Assembly (NCBI GenBank): GCA_963575745.1
Contig: CAUYUJ010014560.1
Location: 1,050,564-1,114,563 of the forward strand
Source: Prorocentrum cordatum
Taxonomy: Eukaryota > Sar > Dinophyceae > Prorocentrales > Prorocentraceae
Reading direction: 5' to 3'
Length of the DNA: 64,000 nt
The notes beneath the pieces were generated by a model that did no database searches, was not told where the DNA came from, and worked only from the letters and a program-made list of their open reading frames with translations. A program made the translations under genes and the position numbers. The first letter of the stretch is position 1. Each line of letters starts with the position of its first letter. Of this stretch, positions 22,691 through 35,922 are shown piece by piece.

Positions 22691-23565
22691 GGGATGATGA
22701 GGAGGCTGCTTTGGAGGAGCCCTCTGTCAGAGTATATCCCACTCTCTATCCGCAACCGTCCCGCAATCTTCGCTCCATCGCTGGTTCCCCCCAAAGCGAT
22801 GACGAACGGCGTGCTCTCCTCCCTTCCTGAACATTCTCGGTTGCGTCTGGACCGCACCTGCCAGTCGTCCCTCTCCCAGACTTACTCTTGACGGCCGTAT
22901 CTCATAATCTTCCCGTATCTTCCGACCGCCCAAGACAGCTGCCGCTTGAAAACGGACGTTGGCTGACTCAGAAACTCGCGTCAAGCGACGGCCGCCCCCT
23001 CCAGAGTTCGGCCTTCTGACCCAAAGGGTCGTCTCACCGTCTCCCACACAACTCCCGACTTTCCATTGTTAGGTGGCACGCGAGAGATGTGTACCTGCCA
23101 CTCGTCGTCCATCGGTCAGCAGAGCTCTCCTCCTGTCAGATTTGCCGCAGGAGTCGTATGTCTGGCTCGCCCCATATGGAAGGCATCGGGAAAAAACATG
23201 AGGAACGGGGAAACCGCAGGAAAGCACACATGACAAACACATGGAGCACACAGTACTGCTCAGGATTAACTGGCGGGTTTGGCAACCCTGAATCCAAGCA
23301 TGTTATCATCTCATGGGGGCGCATCTGTTTCTTCCGCCGGTGGAGCCGTTTTTCTTCCGTCAGCTTCCGCCGCCCTTCCGCCGCCTTCCGCCGAGGAAGA
23401 GATGCCAGCTTCTCGATCCCTCGGAGTCGAGACCCTTTCTGGAACACCTCAACTCGGGAAAGCCTTGGGGAACCTCTGACCGCCGATCGCCCGTGGAAAG
23501 AGCAGCAGGCAAGCAGCTAGGCATCTCATTCCATCAGGCACGGAGCCCATCAGACGCTGGCAGCG
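22691..23565. other. non-repetitive spacer, no gene recognised
   Basis: About 870 bp of complex sequence. Several short frames exist on both strands, but none shows a motif I recognise. It could hold upstream exons of the phosphatase or of another split gene. I looked for a GDxHG exon and did not find one. Confidence 0.4.
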
Positions 23566-24060
23566 CGCGGCGCGCGGCGCGCGTGCGCGCGTTCGCTTGA
23601 GCTGCGCAACGTCTACTCGCGGGCACGGGAGGGGGGGAGAAGGAGACTAGCAGGAGGAGGAGGAGGAGGAGGAGGAGGAGGAGGCGGAGGAGGAGGAGGA
23701 GGAGGAGGAGGAAGATGAAGAGGAAGGAGGAGGACAAGCAAGAGGAGGAGGAAGAGGAGGAGGAGGTGGAGGAGGAGGAGGAGGATATGGCGGAGGAGGA
23801 GGAGGAGGAGGTGGCGGAGGAGGAGAGGGATGAGTAGAAGGAAGGGGACGAGGAGGGTATGTGAAGGGAGAGAGGGGTGGGGAGCGGGAGAAGGATGAGG
23901 TCGAGGAGGAAGAGGAGGAGGACGAGGAGGAGGAGGAGGAGGGGGAGGAGGGGGAGGAGGAGGAGATGGAAGAGGATCAGGTGGAGGATCGGGTGGAGGA
24001 TCAGGTGGAGAAGGGGGAGAAGCAGGAAGAGTAGGACGAGGGAGGGAGGGGAGGGGTCAG
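23566..24060. repeat. GCGC-rich patch and (GGA)n array
   Basis: GCGCGCGGCGCGCG at 23566-23595, then an imperfect GGA/GAG array from 23650 to about 24060. Confidence 0.9.
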
Positions 24061-24535
24061 GGCAGAGGGAGGGAGACAAAGGGGAGGGGGAAGGAATCCC
24101 GCGAAGCAAGCGGAGCTGGACTTCTGGACCTCCCGCGTCACATGCGTCCCACCGGGAGTCTTCGGGGGTGGGGCGTCGCTGTCGTCGCCACTGGCCCCCG
24201 AGGCCAGAGCGGAGGCAAGCGTCAGCGCTGTCGGCCGACATATACATATAACGGTGCACCAGGCCTGGGGGTCCAGGGCCGGAACCTCGACCACAAATGT
24301 GGGCCCCGGGGCCCCGGCCCGCCTCTGGGAGGCTTGAAATCGCCCCAGGGAGCCCTCAGACAGCAATCCCTGCGGCCCCAGACGGTCTCGAGACACCCCC
24401 AAGACGCCGTCCAGGGGTCTCTGGCGACGCACGATGCGTTTTAAATTGCCACGGAGGCCCCCAAGACGCCCCGAGAGGCCTTTAAGATGCCGCCCAAGAG
24501 CGCCCCGAGAGGGCAACATCGTGAATTTTCATTTA
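24061..24535. repeat. CAAGACGCCCC-family array, part 1
   Basis: After 300 bp of GC-rich spacer, imperfect 11-13 bp units of the CCAAGACGCCCC type appear (24360-24500). The segment GATGCGTTTTAAATTGCC (24430-24450) returns at 24897 as GATGCGCTTTAAATTCCC, marking a larger repeat of about 467 bp. Confidence 0.75.
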
Positions 24536-24540
24536 TCTAC

Positions 24541-24607
<67 letters not shown>
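24536..24607. repeat. (CTAT)n microsatellite
   Basis: About 17 pure CTAT units. Confidence 0.98.
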
Positions 24608-24608
<1 letters not shown>

Positions 24609-25740
24609 GTTTTTGGCATTCTCGCTGTTTCGTGTTTCCGGCGCTAAAGCACCGCCCAAGAGGCTCCCCAAACCGCTCCAAGACGGCCCAAGAGGCCCCT
24701 AAGAGGGCCCCAAGACGGCCCAGGAGAGCCCGAGACGGCCCCAGAGCCGCCCAAGACGGCGCAAGAGGGTTCCAAGAAGGCTCCAAGTGGCGCCCAAGAG
24801 AGGGAACGCGAACTGAAAAAATCAAGCTCTCCGCCCCAAGATGCCCCGAGAGGAAGCCTCCAAGATGCCCCACGAGGCCCCAAAGAGGCCTGCACGATGC
24901 GCTTTAAATTCCCCCAAGACGCCCCAAGAGGCCTTCAAGATGCCGCCCAAGAGCGCCCCGAGAGGGCAAAATCGCTGATTTTCATTATTTTTTTCGGTGT
25001 TTTTTTGTGTTCTCGCTGTTTCGTGTTTCCAGCGCTAAAGCACCGCCCAAGAGGCTCCCGAAACGTCTCCAAGACGGCCCAAGAGGCCCCCGAGAGGGCC
25101 CCAAGATGGCCCAAGAGGCCCCCAAGGCCGCTCCACGATAGCCAAAGAGGCCTCCAAGGGGGCCCCAAGACGGCCCACGAGGCCCCAAGACGGTGCCTGA
25201 GGCGCCCAAGGGGGCCCCAAGATGCCCCACGAGGCCCCCAAGAGAGGCCCAAGAATGGGAACGCGAACCCAACAGCAGAGTCTTCCGCCCTAAGAGGCCC
25301 AGAGAAGGCCCCAAGAGTCCCCAAGTGGTCCGACCAGCTCCCCCATCAGCCTCCCAAGTGGCCCCAGAAGGCCCCGAGGAGACGTACAAGGGGCCCCAAA
25401 ATTGCCCAACAGTGCCCTCGATGCATCAAAACTGTCTGCAGGAGGCCCCCGGGAGGCTTCCGGATTGCAGCAGTGTGGCCCCAGGCGCCCTCAAGTCGGG
25501 CCTCCACGCAGCCAAGACGGCCAATGACGGCTTCAGATTGCAGAACGTCCCCTTCCGACTGCCCGGAGAACCCCGACGATGCTCCCAAGGGACCCCAAGA
25601 AGCCCCAAGACGCCCCCCCAAGAAACACCCAAGAGGTGCCTCCAACAGCAAGTTGAGGAAGCACGGAGAACCCCCCAGAAGCCCTTCAGATGCCCCCACG
25701 ACGAGCCAAGAGGCCTTCAGGACACACGACTATGTCACGC
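24608..25740. repeat. CAAGAGGCCCC-family array, part 2
   Basis: Imperfect units such as CCCAAGAGGCCCC and CCAAGACGGCCC. GCTGTTTCGTGTTTCC with GCGCTAAAGCACC occurs twice (24625-24660 and 25016-25050), so the array sits inside a larger duplicated segment. Long Pro/Arg/Lys-rich frames and their W/G/L-rich complements are repeat translations. Confidence 0.8.
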
Positions 25741-26177
25741 GCCTGTGCTTGATAGCGCTGTCCAAGATTTTCCAGCGCCCCCCTGGCTTGGGCTAGAACT
25801 TGAGCGTGCGCGAAGCGCGCGCGATAGTTTTAGTGCTATCTGTAAACGAGCGGGGTGTTTTCGTAGAGCCTAGCTGCAGCATAATATTTCCATCGACCCG
25901 CTTGCACAAAATGATAGGCCCCTCCTGTGCAAAGCCTAATTTGGCAATCGCGCAGGGGACGGTTCGAAGAGTCAGGCGCCTGGTCAGAATGCCGCAATAA
26001 TGAGAGCGACGAGGAGAGTGACGAGGGCCACCAGGAACAGGATACGGATCATGATGTTCATGTGGGAGGTTGTGATCGGAATTCAGCAACATACAGGAAA
26101 ACGGCAGATGTGCTGCAGGCATGGCGTAACCTCTCGTATATCTCTTCAGTGGCAAGTGCAAATCTGTCCCATGCCAG
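25741..26177. other. spacer upstream of phosphatase exon
   Basis: Non-repetitive sequence ending in CCCATGCCAG, the acceptor of the first recognised phosphatase exon. It is probably intron. Confidence 0.5.
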
Positions 26178-26217
26178 GTACCTCTTCAACGGGGACATAG
26201 CTGACCGAGGAAACCAG
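26178..26217 (+). CDS. PPP Ser/Thr phosphatase, exon a (GDxxDRG motif)
   Basis: This 40-nt exon encodes YLFNGDIADRGNQ and starts with the last base of a split codon. GDxxDRG is the second metal-binding motif of PPP-family phosphatases (PP1, PP2A, PP5, PPEF); its Asp bridges the two catalytic metals. The acceptor is CCAG|G. The donor is CAG|GC, non-canonical but typical of dinoflagellates. Five more exons downstream continue the family alignment in order and in frame: exons b-f. Together they cover about 110 residues of the catalytic core. The enzyme would remove phosphate from Ser/Thr. The exons with the first motif (GDxHG) and any N-terminal domains lie upstream and were not found. Confidence 0.85.
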
Positions 26218-27029
26218 GCGGCCGCTGGACGCCTGCTTGCTTGTTTGCTTGATTGACGTTTTCTCGATCTTTGTGATTGTTTCAGAGGCCTTCTGTCAGT
26301 CGCCGAGAAGCAGCACTCCGCGCTTGAGGCAAACGGTTCCTACGAGCACGACGCCCATTACGCTACCATCCTCCACGCAGCCTGCTCATCTACGTCATTG
26401 CACAGCAGACTCAAGTTGGTTTCGCTTGCGCAAGAGTGACGGGTGCTGCCGATGTTGCTTCTGCTGCCGCCGCCGCCCTGCGGCCGTCTGTTCACCCCTC
26501 ACCACGGCGGCCCGCGCAGCATCCGCGGGCTCACGACGCCCGAAACGCGGTCGCGCGTAAGCATCAGGAGAAGGCTGCGCATTCCAGGGGATGCGTTGGG
26601 CCCCAGCGCTTGGGCGCAACTCCTGCTGCCGCTGCTGTTGCTGCTGCTGCTGCTCGTAGATAGATTTGCCCGCCTCTGCCCCTCGTCGTCATCCTCCTTC
26701 TCTCCTCCTTTTTCCTCGTCTTATCCCTCCTCTTCTTCTTCCTCTTCTTCCTCGTCTTCCTCCTCCTCCGCCTCCTCTCCCTTCCCTCCACTCTCTCCTG
26801 CGCGCGCGCGGGGGGGGCACGCGGCTTCGGCTGAGGGGGAGGACGAGGAGGAGAAGGAATAGGAGTATGAGAAGGAGAAGGAGGAGCAGGAGGAGGAAAC
26901 GAGGAGGAGGAAACGAGAAGGAGGAGGAGGAGGAGGAGGAGGAGGAGGAGGTGGAACAGAGGATCATGAGGAGGAGGAGGAGGAGGTGGAGGAGGAGGAG
27001 CAGGAGGAGGAGTTGGAGCACGAGGGAGA
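26218..27029 (+). other. phosphatase intron a-b, first part: CTG, TCC and GGA tracts
   Basis: The intron (26218-31484) starts GCGGCC. This part holds a CTG-rich patch (26625-26655), a TCC array (26690-26790) and GGA arrays (26840-27015). Open frames here translate those tracts. Confidence 0.7.
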
Positions 27030-27905
27030 TTACCATAGTAAACCTAAGATGCATCCGCGGGGCTGCAGTGCGACCACCCGTTCCAAGTCTCCTCCCTACA
27101 AGCCCCTACAACGCATCAGTTCACCGCGGGAAGCCCCCCTTGGAAGACGAGCGCCCAGTTGTCCTGCAACTCATGCGAGTGCCTCGTTTGGAAACGGAGC
27201 TCGCATCCGTGCCTCTAGCAGTGCGGACGGCGACGAGGTAAGATCACAACGTCCACAGAACTGCCCAGCCAGAGCACCGCCTTGAAAAAGAGCCGCCCTA
27301 AATCCGTTCAAAGGTTCTCCCAAAGCGTCTGGACATGAGACTTCAGGTAGCCTCGAGCGGTAGCCCCGACTTGAAAACGGGGCAGCCTTCCATCCGTGTA
27401 GCCGTCGTACAGGGTCATATTCCTGGCCATCAGGCAATCTTGCACGAAAGTTCTTGTTTGAAAAGGAGCCGCCCTCCACGCTTGTATTTGAAGGATACCT
27501 TGCGTGGCGCTGAGGCGAGAGGCACATTTTGAAAACCACCTTCCAACCGTGTAACAGTTGGACCCTCAACGAAAGTGCGTGTTTCGAAGACGAGGGGCAC
27601 CTGTAGGACACACCCACCCTTCATGCCGTGTAAGGTTTGGAATCTTGAAGACGATGTGCGCAGCGATTCGGACAGCTGCCAGCTACATGTTGACCTCCTT
27701 CTGTAGCTGCTGGGAGCTTTTAAGACGAGTATGCGTGGTGTTAAGGCGAGGGACACATCTAGAGACCGATCCCAGAAGCTCTGACGACAAATGTGCGCGG
27801 CCTCTGGGCGATAGTCACGTTTTGAAGAGGAGCAGCATTCAATCTGTGTAGCAGTCGGGTTGTTTTAAGACGACTGTGTGCGGGATCGAGGCGAGACATG
27901 CAATT
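27030..27905. repeat. R3 degenerate ~95-bp repeat array, locus 1
   Basis: Loose repeats of TTGAAAACGG, GCCCTCCATCCGTGTAGC and TTTTAAGACGA followed by TGTGCGCGGC and GGCGAGAG. The same family lies at 40790-41530. Divergence between units is high. Confidence 0.7.
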
Positions 27906-29330
<1,425 letters not shown>

Positions 29331-30000
29331 CCCGTGCACGAGGCCCGGGCGCCTGGGGCCCGGGGCTCGGGGGGGCATGGGAGGACCGGCGTTTCCCAGA
29401 CCGCTCCCAGAGCACCCCAGAGGGGCCGTGGAGCCCCCAGACTGCCCCAGAGAGCTCCAAGACGCTCCAAGAAGCCCCCAGGGGACTTCGACAAGCCCCT
29501 CCAAGACAGCCCAGATAGCCCCACCGTGGCCCCAGATGGGTTCCAGACTGGAAATGCACAGCCCAAGAGGCCTCCGAGAGGCCTCAAGAGACCTCCGCGA
29601 GGCGTCCCGAGAGAGCCCGAATAGGCCCAAATCCTTGATTTTCATTTTTTTGAATCGTGTTTTTCTGTGTCTCACGTTTTCCACCTTCCGACGCTCCACC
29701 TCAGCCGACGACGCCCCCAAGACCGCCCCAAGACAGCCAAAAAGGCCCCCAGCAGAGCCCCAATACTGCCCAGGGGAGCCCGAAAATTGCCCAGGACGAG
29801 CCTCAGACGGCCCAAGAGAGCCCCAGGACAGGCCCAAGCTGGGCCCCAGAGCGGGAGCGGGAGGCCCCAAGGCGCTCCAAGACGGCCCTGATGGCCCGAA
29901 CGTGGCCCCAGATGGGCCCAACACGGCCAATACACAGCCCAAGAGCCCTCCGAGAGGCCTCAAGAGACCTCCGAGAGGCGTCCCGAGAGAGCCCGAGGAG
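29331..30000. repeat. CAAGACGCCCC-family array, part 3
   Basis: The same 12-bp-like family as at 24-25.7 kb, in the same orientation. It includes a GATTTTCATTTTTTTGAATC spacer (29636-29655) like the one at 24975-24998. No gene. Confidence 0.8.
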
Positions 30001-30573
30001 GCCCATCTGACGGCGGGCGGCGCGCCGGCGCCAGGGCAACGGGCGCCGCAGCGTCGGCGGCGTCGGCGGCGGCCCCCCAGGCTCCGGCGGCGGCGACGCG
30101 CCGGCGCCAGGGAATTGGCGGCGACTGCGGCGCTGGAGGCGGCGACGGCGGCTCTTGAGGCTCCGGCGGCGGCGGCTGCAGCGGGGCGCTGGGGGCGACG
30201 GCCACGCGCTGCTCGGCGGGCGGCCCTCCGCGGCGCTGCCGCGGGCCGTCCGGTCAGCCTGGCGCGGCGCGGCCAGCCGTGGGGAGCTGCGGCGCGCGGC
30301 TGCCTGCTGCGCTGGCCGGAGCGCCCCCCCGCGGCGCTGCCTGGGCGCGGCGACGCCCCGCTGCTGCATCGGCCAGGGGCTGGAGTGCGGCGGCGAGCGG
30401 GCGCCGCGCTGCTGGGGCGTCGGCTCGGGGGCGTGCAAACCCACTCCCTGGGAGAAATCCTGGTACGGGATTTCTCCGGGGCGGGCGTCAGCCGCTTCTC
30501 TGTCCGAGTCGCTGGCGCGGGCTTGCATGCCTCCTTGCCAATTCTCCTCTGCGGACAGACTTTGAAGGCAACA

Positions 30574-30584
<11 letters not shown>
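30001..30584. other. GC-rich non-repetitive intron segment with a perfect 10-bp hairpin
   Basis: Very GC-rich. GGAGAAATCC (30451-30460) and GGATTTCTCC (30468-30477) form a perfect 10-bp stem with a 7-nt loop. Ala/Arg-rich frames occur on both strands with no recognisable family. Confidence 0.5.
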
Positions 30585-30643
<59 letters not shown>

Positions 30644-30998
30644 TGTCAGTCAGTCAGTCAGTCTGTAAGTAAGTCAGTCAATCAGTCAGCCTGCCTGCCT
30701 GCCTGTCTGTCTGTCTGTTTGTCTGGCTGTCTGTCTGTCTGTTTGTCTGTCTCTCTCTCTCTATCTTTCTCTCTCGCCCTCTAGCGGCTGGATTATCTTC
30801 GCATGTGTCGCGTCGGGTGCGGCCGAGGATGAGCAGGAAAAGGGGGATGCTGATGCTGAGCCTGCTGATTATTCTGTTGTTGATGGTGATGGTGATGACG
30901 ATTATGCTGCGGATTTTCTTCATCGTCGTGATGATGGTGATGCGGATGTCGATTATGATTGTGATTACGATGATAATGATGCTGATATTGGTGATGCT

Positions 30999-31041
<43 letters not shown>

Positions 31042-31328
31042 ATGATGGTGGTGGTGATGATGACGGTGAAAGGCTGAGGATGCTGGCGGTGATGATGATA
31101 CTGACGGCGGTGATGATGATAATGACGACCGGGATGATGCAATGCTGCTGATGGTGATGCTGATTTTGAGGTTCACGACGACGATGACGACGATGACGAT
31201 GTGGGGTGACGAGGAATGATGAGGGGTGATGGTGGCAAAGATGGTGATTACGATAATGATGCTGCTGCTGCTGCTGCTAACGATGATGATGGTGACGCTG
31301 ATGACGATGACGATGATGATGATGGTGG

Positions 31329-31359
<31 letters not shown>

Positions 31360-31440
31360 GATGATTATTGTGGAGATGATGTTGGTGGTGATTCTGTTGA
31401 TGCTGATGCTGCTGCCGATGACGGTGGTGGTGATGATGAT
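30585..31440. repeat. CTGT, GTGC and CAGT tetranucleotides, then GAT array
   Basis: Tetranucleotide tracts 30585-30765, a short spacer, then imperfect GAT/GGT/GCT from about 30850 to 31440. Confidence 0.9.
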
Positions 31441-31484
31441 GGCCTCAGCCCTGGGCGTTGCGAAGGGACCTCCGACCGAGCCAG

Positions 31485-31571
31485 GCCGTTGAGATCTTAA
31501 TGATCCTCTACTCTTTCTTCCTCGCGGAGCCGAACAGCATCGTCATCAACCGCGGGAATCACGAGAACGAG
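31485..31571 (+). CDS. PPP Ser/Thr phosphatase, exon b (GNHE motif)
   Basis: An 87-nt exon of 29 codons from AVEILMILYSFF to NRGNHENE, in frame with exon a (DRGNQ|AVE). RGNHE is the third metal-site motif; the Asn and His bind metal and the proton-donating His. The acceptor is GCCAG|GCC. The donor is GAG|GAAGCG, so this intron begins with GA, which is documented for dinoflagellates. Only 70 nt downstream lies a spliced-leader relict that opens a retroposed sequence. The length and spacing fit PPP enzymes. Confidence 0.9.
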
Positions 31572-31641
31572 GAAGCGTTCTCCTCATCCCCACCCTTGGT
31601 GCACGCGCGCTCCTCCTCCTCCTCCTCCTCCTTCTCCTCCT

Positions 31642-31663
31642 TCCGTAGCCATTTTGGCTCAAG
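31642..31663 (+). other. dinoflagellate spliced-leader (DinoSL) relict
   Basis: The 22 bases match the DinoSL exon exactly, core CCGTAGCCATTTTGGCTC followed by AAG; the variable first base is T. All nuclear mRNAs of dinoflagellates receive this leader by trans-splicing. No GT donor follows (TGCC follows instead), so this is not an SL RNA gene. It is the mark of an mRNA copied back into the genome. Confidence 0.93.
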
Positions 31664-31729
31664 TGCCAATCCCGCGCGCGCGCAGCCCCGGGACCCGAGC
31701 GGCGACTCTGCAGGCGCGGAGGCCATGTC

Positions 31730-33456
31730 ATGTTCATGCATCTGATCGTCTTGTCCACGTTCTTCTACACTGCAAACGCGGTGATGCTGACGGCCTTCGG
31801 TGCTACTCCGTGGTCGACTTCCGCTGCAAGCGCGGCGACAATTTCCTCTACATACTCACTACGTGTGCCGAACATTCTTCGTCCCCGTGGGCGTCGTTCA
31901 CTCGCTGCTCTTGATTCTCGTCGCCGCCGTGCTGTTGCCAAGGGTCACCTTCGGCCGCATGCTGGTCCCGACCTGGTTCATATTGCTGTTCCTGCGGCTG
32001 TCGCTCGCGAGTCGAAAATCTCGGCGCTGACGACGGACAACGTGCGCAAGCTTGAAGCCAAGTCGGGGCTCCACAGGCGCAACGGCTCCGAGCTCTGCGC
32101 GGCGGCTTCTGCTGGCGGCCACATCACCCCACAGGAGGAGCAGGAGTTCAAGGTCTGGAACACGGCTGGCAACATCGCTCGCCACAAGCGCTGGACTTCG
32201 TCACCATGCCCCACCCCGTCGAACACCCATGCGACGTCATCAGCGACAGCCTCGCGGCCATCGCCTGCCAAGCGCATCAGCTGGGCGGACACCTTCGACA
32301 CTGACTTCCCCGTGCTGGGCCCGCTCGCCGAGGCCTCGACGGCCCGTCCAAAGTGCAACGTGGATAACCCTGCGGGCGATCCACGTTCCACCCATCCAGG
32401 TGCGACCGACCAGCCCGAGTCCTCCATCAAGCCTGCGATCGTCTCCTCCGACTCGGACACGACCGCCATGTACAGGGAGTTCGACGCGCGGACGCTGGAC
32501 AGCATACTCCACACTTTCGAGAAGCGGACCCTTGACAAGCTGGACGGCAAGCTTCTCGCAAGCTTCGAGCGGCCTCCCACGCCAAGCAGCTGTCCACCCT
32601 GTTCGCTACCTCGATCAAGCCCGTCATGGACTCCTTCCAAAGGCAGGTCGCCAAAGAGATCCACGACATACGCGCCGAGCTCAGCGCCGCGTACGACACG
32701 CACATCATGACCACCGACATCCGCCATATTGCTGATGAAGTTCACGCCGCTGCAGCTGACGCCCTTCGTGCTGCAGATGAAGCTCACGGTCGCCTACAGG
32801 AATTTCGCCGCGCTGGTGACGAAGCACGCCGAGTGATCGAGGTCGTTTACACTGCTGCTGCTGACGTTCGCATCTCAGTCGCAGAAGCTCGCTCTCACCA
32901 AACTGAGCTGCAGTCGCAAGTCACCCAGCTGGGGCTGCGCGTCAACAACCTGAAGAAGGACATCTCGGACACGTTCGACCAGAGGCTGAAACACATCGAA
33001 GATGACGCTGACGGCCCTGGCCTTCAGCCCCCTCGCGGTCACAACCTGCCCGACCCGCTGAGCGAGTCCGACGAGCTTACGCCGAGCGAGACCGACGCGC
33101 TGATGTACGACGAGTTGTTGATGCCGTCTGGCCCGCACGCTGTCTGCTGGACTCCGTCGGGCGACCGAGTACACGTCGACGCTCCTCCTGCTGCCGATGA
33201 CTGTCAGGCCGATGATTGGGCTGTTCCTCACACGCCGTTCATTCGCCGATCTGATCTACTGCAACTTCGCGGCTGCTGTACGTCACTCGCTGCCCTTGCA
33301 GATGGGCTGGTGGGCCGAGCCCCCGCGCTGCAACCTGCGGCGTCTTCACCACCAAGTACTACATCCACTTCTGCTCCCCGCGTGTCTGGCCCCGTGCTCC
33401 CCGCAGCACGCGCGCTGCCTGTGCGCCCGAGCAGCGCTACTGTTCAGCTGAAGTAG
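31730..33456 (+). pseudogene. retroposed coding sequence, coiled-coil protein of unknown function, one frameshift
   Basis: Lies 66 nt after the spliced-leader relict in intron b-c of the phosphatase. It has no introns, as expected for a copied mRNA. The frame from ATG 31730 (about 279 codons) passes to another frame near 32569 through one missing base, then stays open to TAG 33454-33456, about 575 residues in all. The stretch around the join (LDKLDGKLLASFE, then KQLSTLFATSIKPVMD) is continuous in sense. Residues from about 32480 to 33000 are Ala/Glu/Arg-rich with heptad-like spacing and no prolines, so probably coiled coil. A Pro/Ser-rich tail follows. Other frames near 31660-32030 and 33200-33450 also look protein-like, so more indels are possible. 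No poly(A) was found. Confidence 0.5.
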
Positions 33457-35048
33457 ACGGGCGCCAGAGGACAGGCGCGGGACAACTTGCCCTCTTCTCG
33501 CGTCTTGCCCGCTTGCCCTCGTCTCTTCTTCTTTGAGTACGTGCACTTCTCCTTCTCCTCCTCCTCCTTTGTGGCTTTGCGTGTGTGAGGGGGGGGGGGC
33601 GACTCGCTAGATTTACATAGCTAGTGTCGGGCGCAGATCCAGGAGCTCGCTCTCATAGGGCTGAGCAGCGTACAACACTCTGAGGCCTGGAATGCCCTAG
33701 GAGCCTCCGATGGAGCCATCCATAGCAGAATGTCTTGTGAGGTCGCCTGCTTGCGGGCGGCTGCCAGCACCCGCGACCGCAGACTTCCTTCACTGCCGTG
33801 GGCGGAGTGATCCGAAAGGCGCCCTGCAGCAGCTTGACCTGTAGGTCGCTTATCGCGGCGACCTTGAGCCAGGTGCCAGCGGGCGTCAGTTTGGGAGACG
33901 GCGCAAGCATTGAGCTAAGCTCTGTGCCTCTAGGTGTTGCGTTGCTCTTATCTAGAAACAAATCTCCTCCTCCTCCTCCTCCTCCTCCTCCTCCTCCTCC
34001 TCCTCCTCCTCCTCCTCCTCCCTCTCCTTGGTGCACGGCAGAATCCCTCAAGCATGTCAGGCACAACCTTGGCCTCAACGGGGCACCGTTTGAGTAGGCC
34101 AGGACAGCCCCAGACCTCCTCTGCAGCGGCGCCTCGGCGGCCGGCCCGCGGTCGGGCTCCAGGCGGGGCGCCGAGGCCCTGCCGCCAGCGCCCTGGAGGG
34201 CGCTGGGCTCCCGCCTCCTCGACCCGTTGCATCGGGCGTCGGCCTCCTCGCCCGCGTGCGTATCGAAGGGCGCTTCGCTTCCCGAGGCATCGCGAGCCCT
34301 GCCGCTGCTGCGGCGCCACTGGCCCCCTCTTGTCAGCCGCGTGCCGCTCCTTGGTGCGCGGGGGATCCTCGTCCTCTTCCGCCTCTTCCTCCTCCTCCTC
34401 CGCCTTTTCCGCAGGGTGGCTGCCCAGGGCTTTGCCGCAGCGCTCCTGCGCTGCGGGGCCGACGCTGTCTTGACCGCGAGCAGGAGCGCGCCTCTGGCAC
34501 GAGGGCCCGTTGTCAGCCGCTGGTCGTGCAAGGCTGTTGTGAACACTCCTCCAGGTCCGCCTACTGCTGTTGCTGCTGCTCCTCCTCTTCCTCGCCTTCC
34601 TGGGTCAGGCAAGAGCGGGAGTTCAGCGCCTCCTGTTGGGTACGTTCCTCCCTCCTCCTCCGCCTCGTCGTCGTCCTCCTCCTCCTTCTCCTCCTCCTCC
34701 GCCTCGTCGTCGTCGTCGTCGTCGTCCTCCTCCTCCTCCTCTCCTCCTCCTCCTCCTCCTCCTCTCCCTTCCTCCTCCTCCTCCTCCTCCTCCTCCTCCT
34801 CCTCCTCCTCCTCCTCTCGTCTTCCTCCTCGTCTTCCTCCTCCTCCTCTTCCTTCTCGTTCTCCTCGTTCTCCTCGTCCTCCTTCTTCTACTGCATCGCG
34901 GCCGTTCAAGACGCCGTGGGCGTAGGCAAACACGTCACGCCACGCCTCGTAGCCCATCAAGTTGGTCGGCCCCGCTGGAGAGCCAGCGGATGCGGGGAAG
35001 ACAGCAGGCGGGACAGACAGGACCGAGAAGGAGCAGGAGCAGGAGGAG

Positions 35049-35080
<32 letters not shown>

Positions 35081-35480
35081 TAAGGAGGAGGAGCAGGAGG
35101 AGGAGGAGGAGGAGGATGAGGGCGGAGGAGGAGGAGGGAGGAGGAGGAGGAGGAGAAGAGGAAGGAGGAGAAAAAGAAGGAGGAAGAGGTGGTGGTTCAG
35201 AAGGGGGAAGGAGGAGTACGTCGGATGATGAGGAGGATGACAAGGAGGAGGAAGACGAGGAGGAGGGTGTGCTATGAGGAAGGAAGGGATGCGGGGGGGG
35301 GACGTCGTAGGGAGTTCCGCTGCTGGAGAAAGTGGTCTCTCGCTTGTTTGCGCCACTCAGCTGCGGCCCCCCTTCTCGCCGCCGCCATAGCGTGTGTTTG
35401 CGTGTAGTTCGTTGGGACGCTGCGGATTGGTTCTGGTAGCGTGAGCGCAGCAGCAGGAGGATGAGGAAGCAGCAGGCGAC
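33457..35480. other. intron segment with TCC/GGA arrays, no secure gene
   Basis: TCC arrays at 33964-34022 and 34640-34890 and a GGA array at 35035-35270. Minus-strand frames between them contain protein-like pieces (NLMGYEAWRDVFAYAHGVLN near 34960-34900, and WLKVAAISDLQVKLLQGAF near 33880-33810). They are isolated and match no family I know. They could be exons of a minus-strand gene or chance in GC-rich DNA. Confidence 0.45.
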
Positions 35481-35688
35481 GGATTACCAGGGATTGACGA
35501 TGATGATACTGATGCTGATGATGCTGATGATGCTGATGATGATGACGATGATGCTGATGATGACGATGTTGATGATCTTGTTGTTGATGCTGGTGCTGAT
35601 GACGTTGATGCTGATGCTGATGCTGCTGAATAATATGAAGAGAACGGGGATGCTGTTTATGATGCGGATGAGCAGGATTCTGATGTTG

Positions 35689-35719
<31 letters not shown>

Positions 35720-35858
35720 TGATGCTGATTATACTGATGCTGTTAATGCTGAAGATGTTGCTACTGATGACAATGGTGATGGTGCTGATGGTGATGCTTA
35801 TGATGATGAATCTAATGATGATGCTGATGCTGATGATGCTGATGATGATGCGGAGGAC

Positions 35859-35922
<64 letters not shown>

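Noticed and set aside
31642-31663. Functional spliced-leader RNA gene
   Set aside because: The leader is not followed by a GT donor, an Sm-like site or a tandem copy; a long coding frame follows instead.
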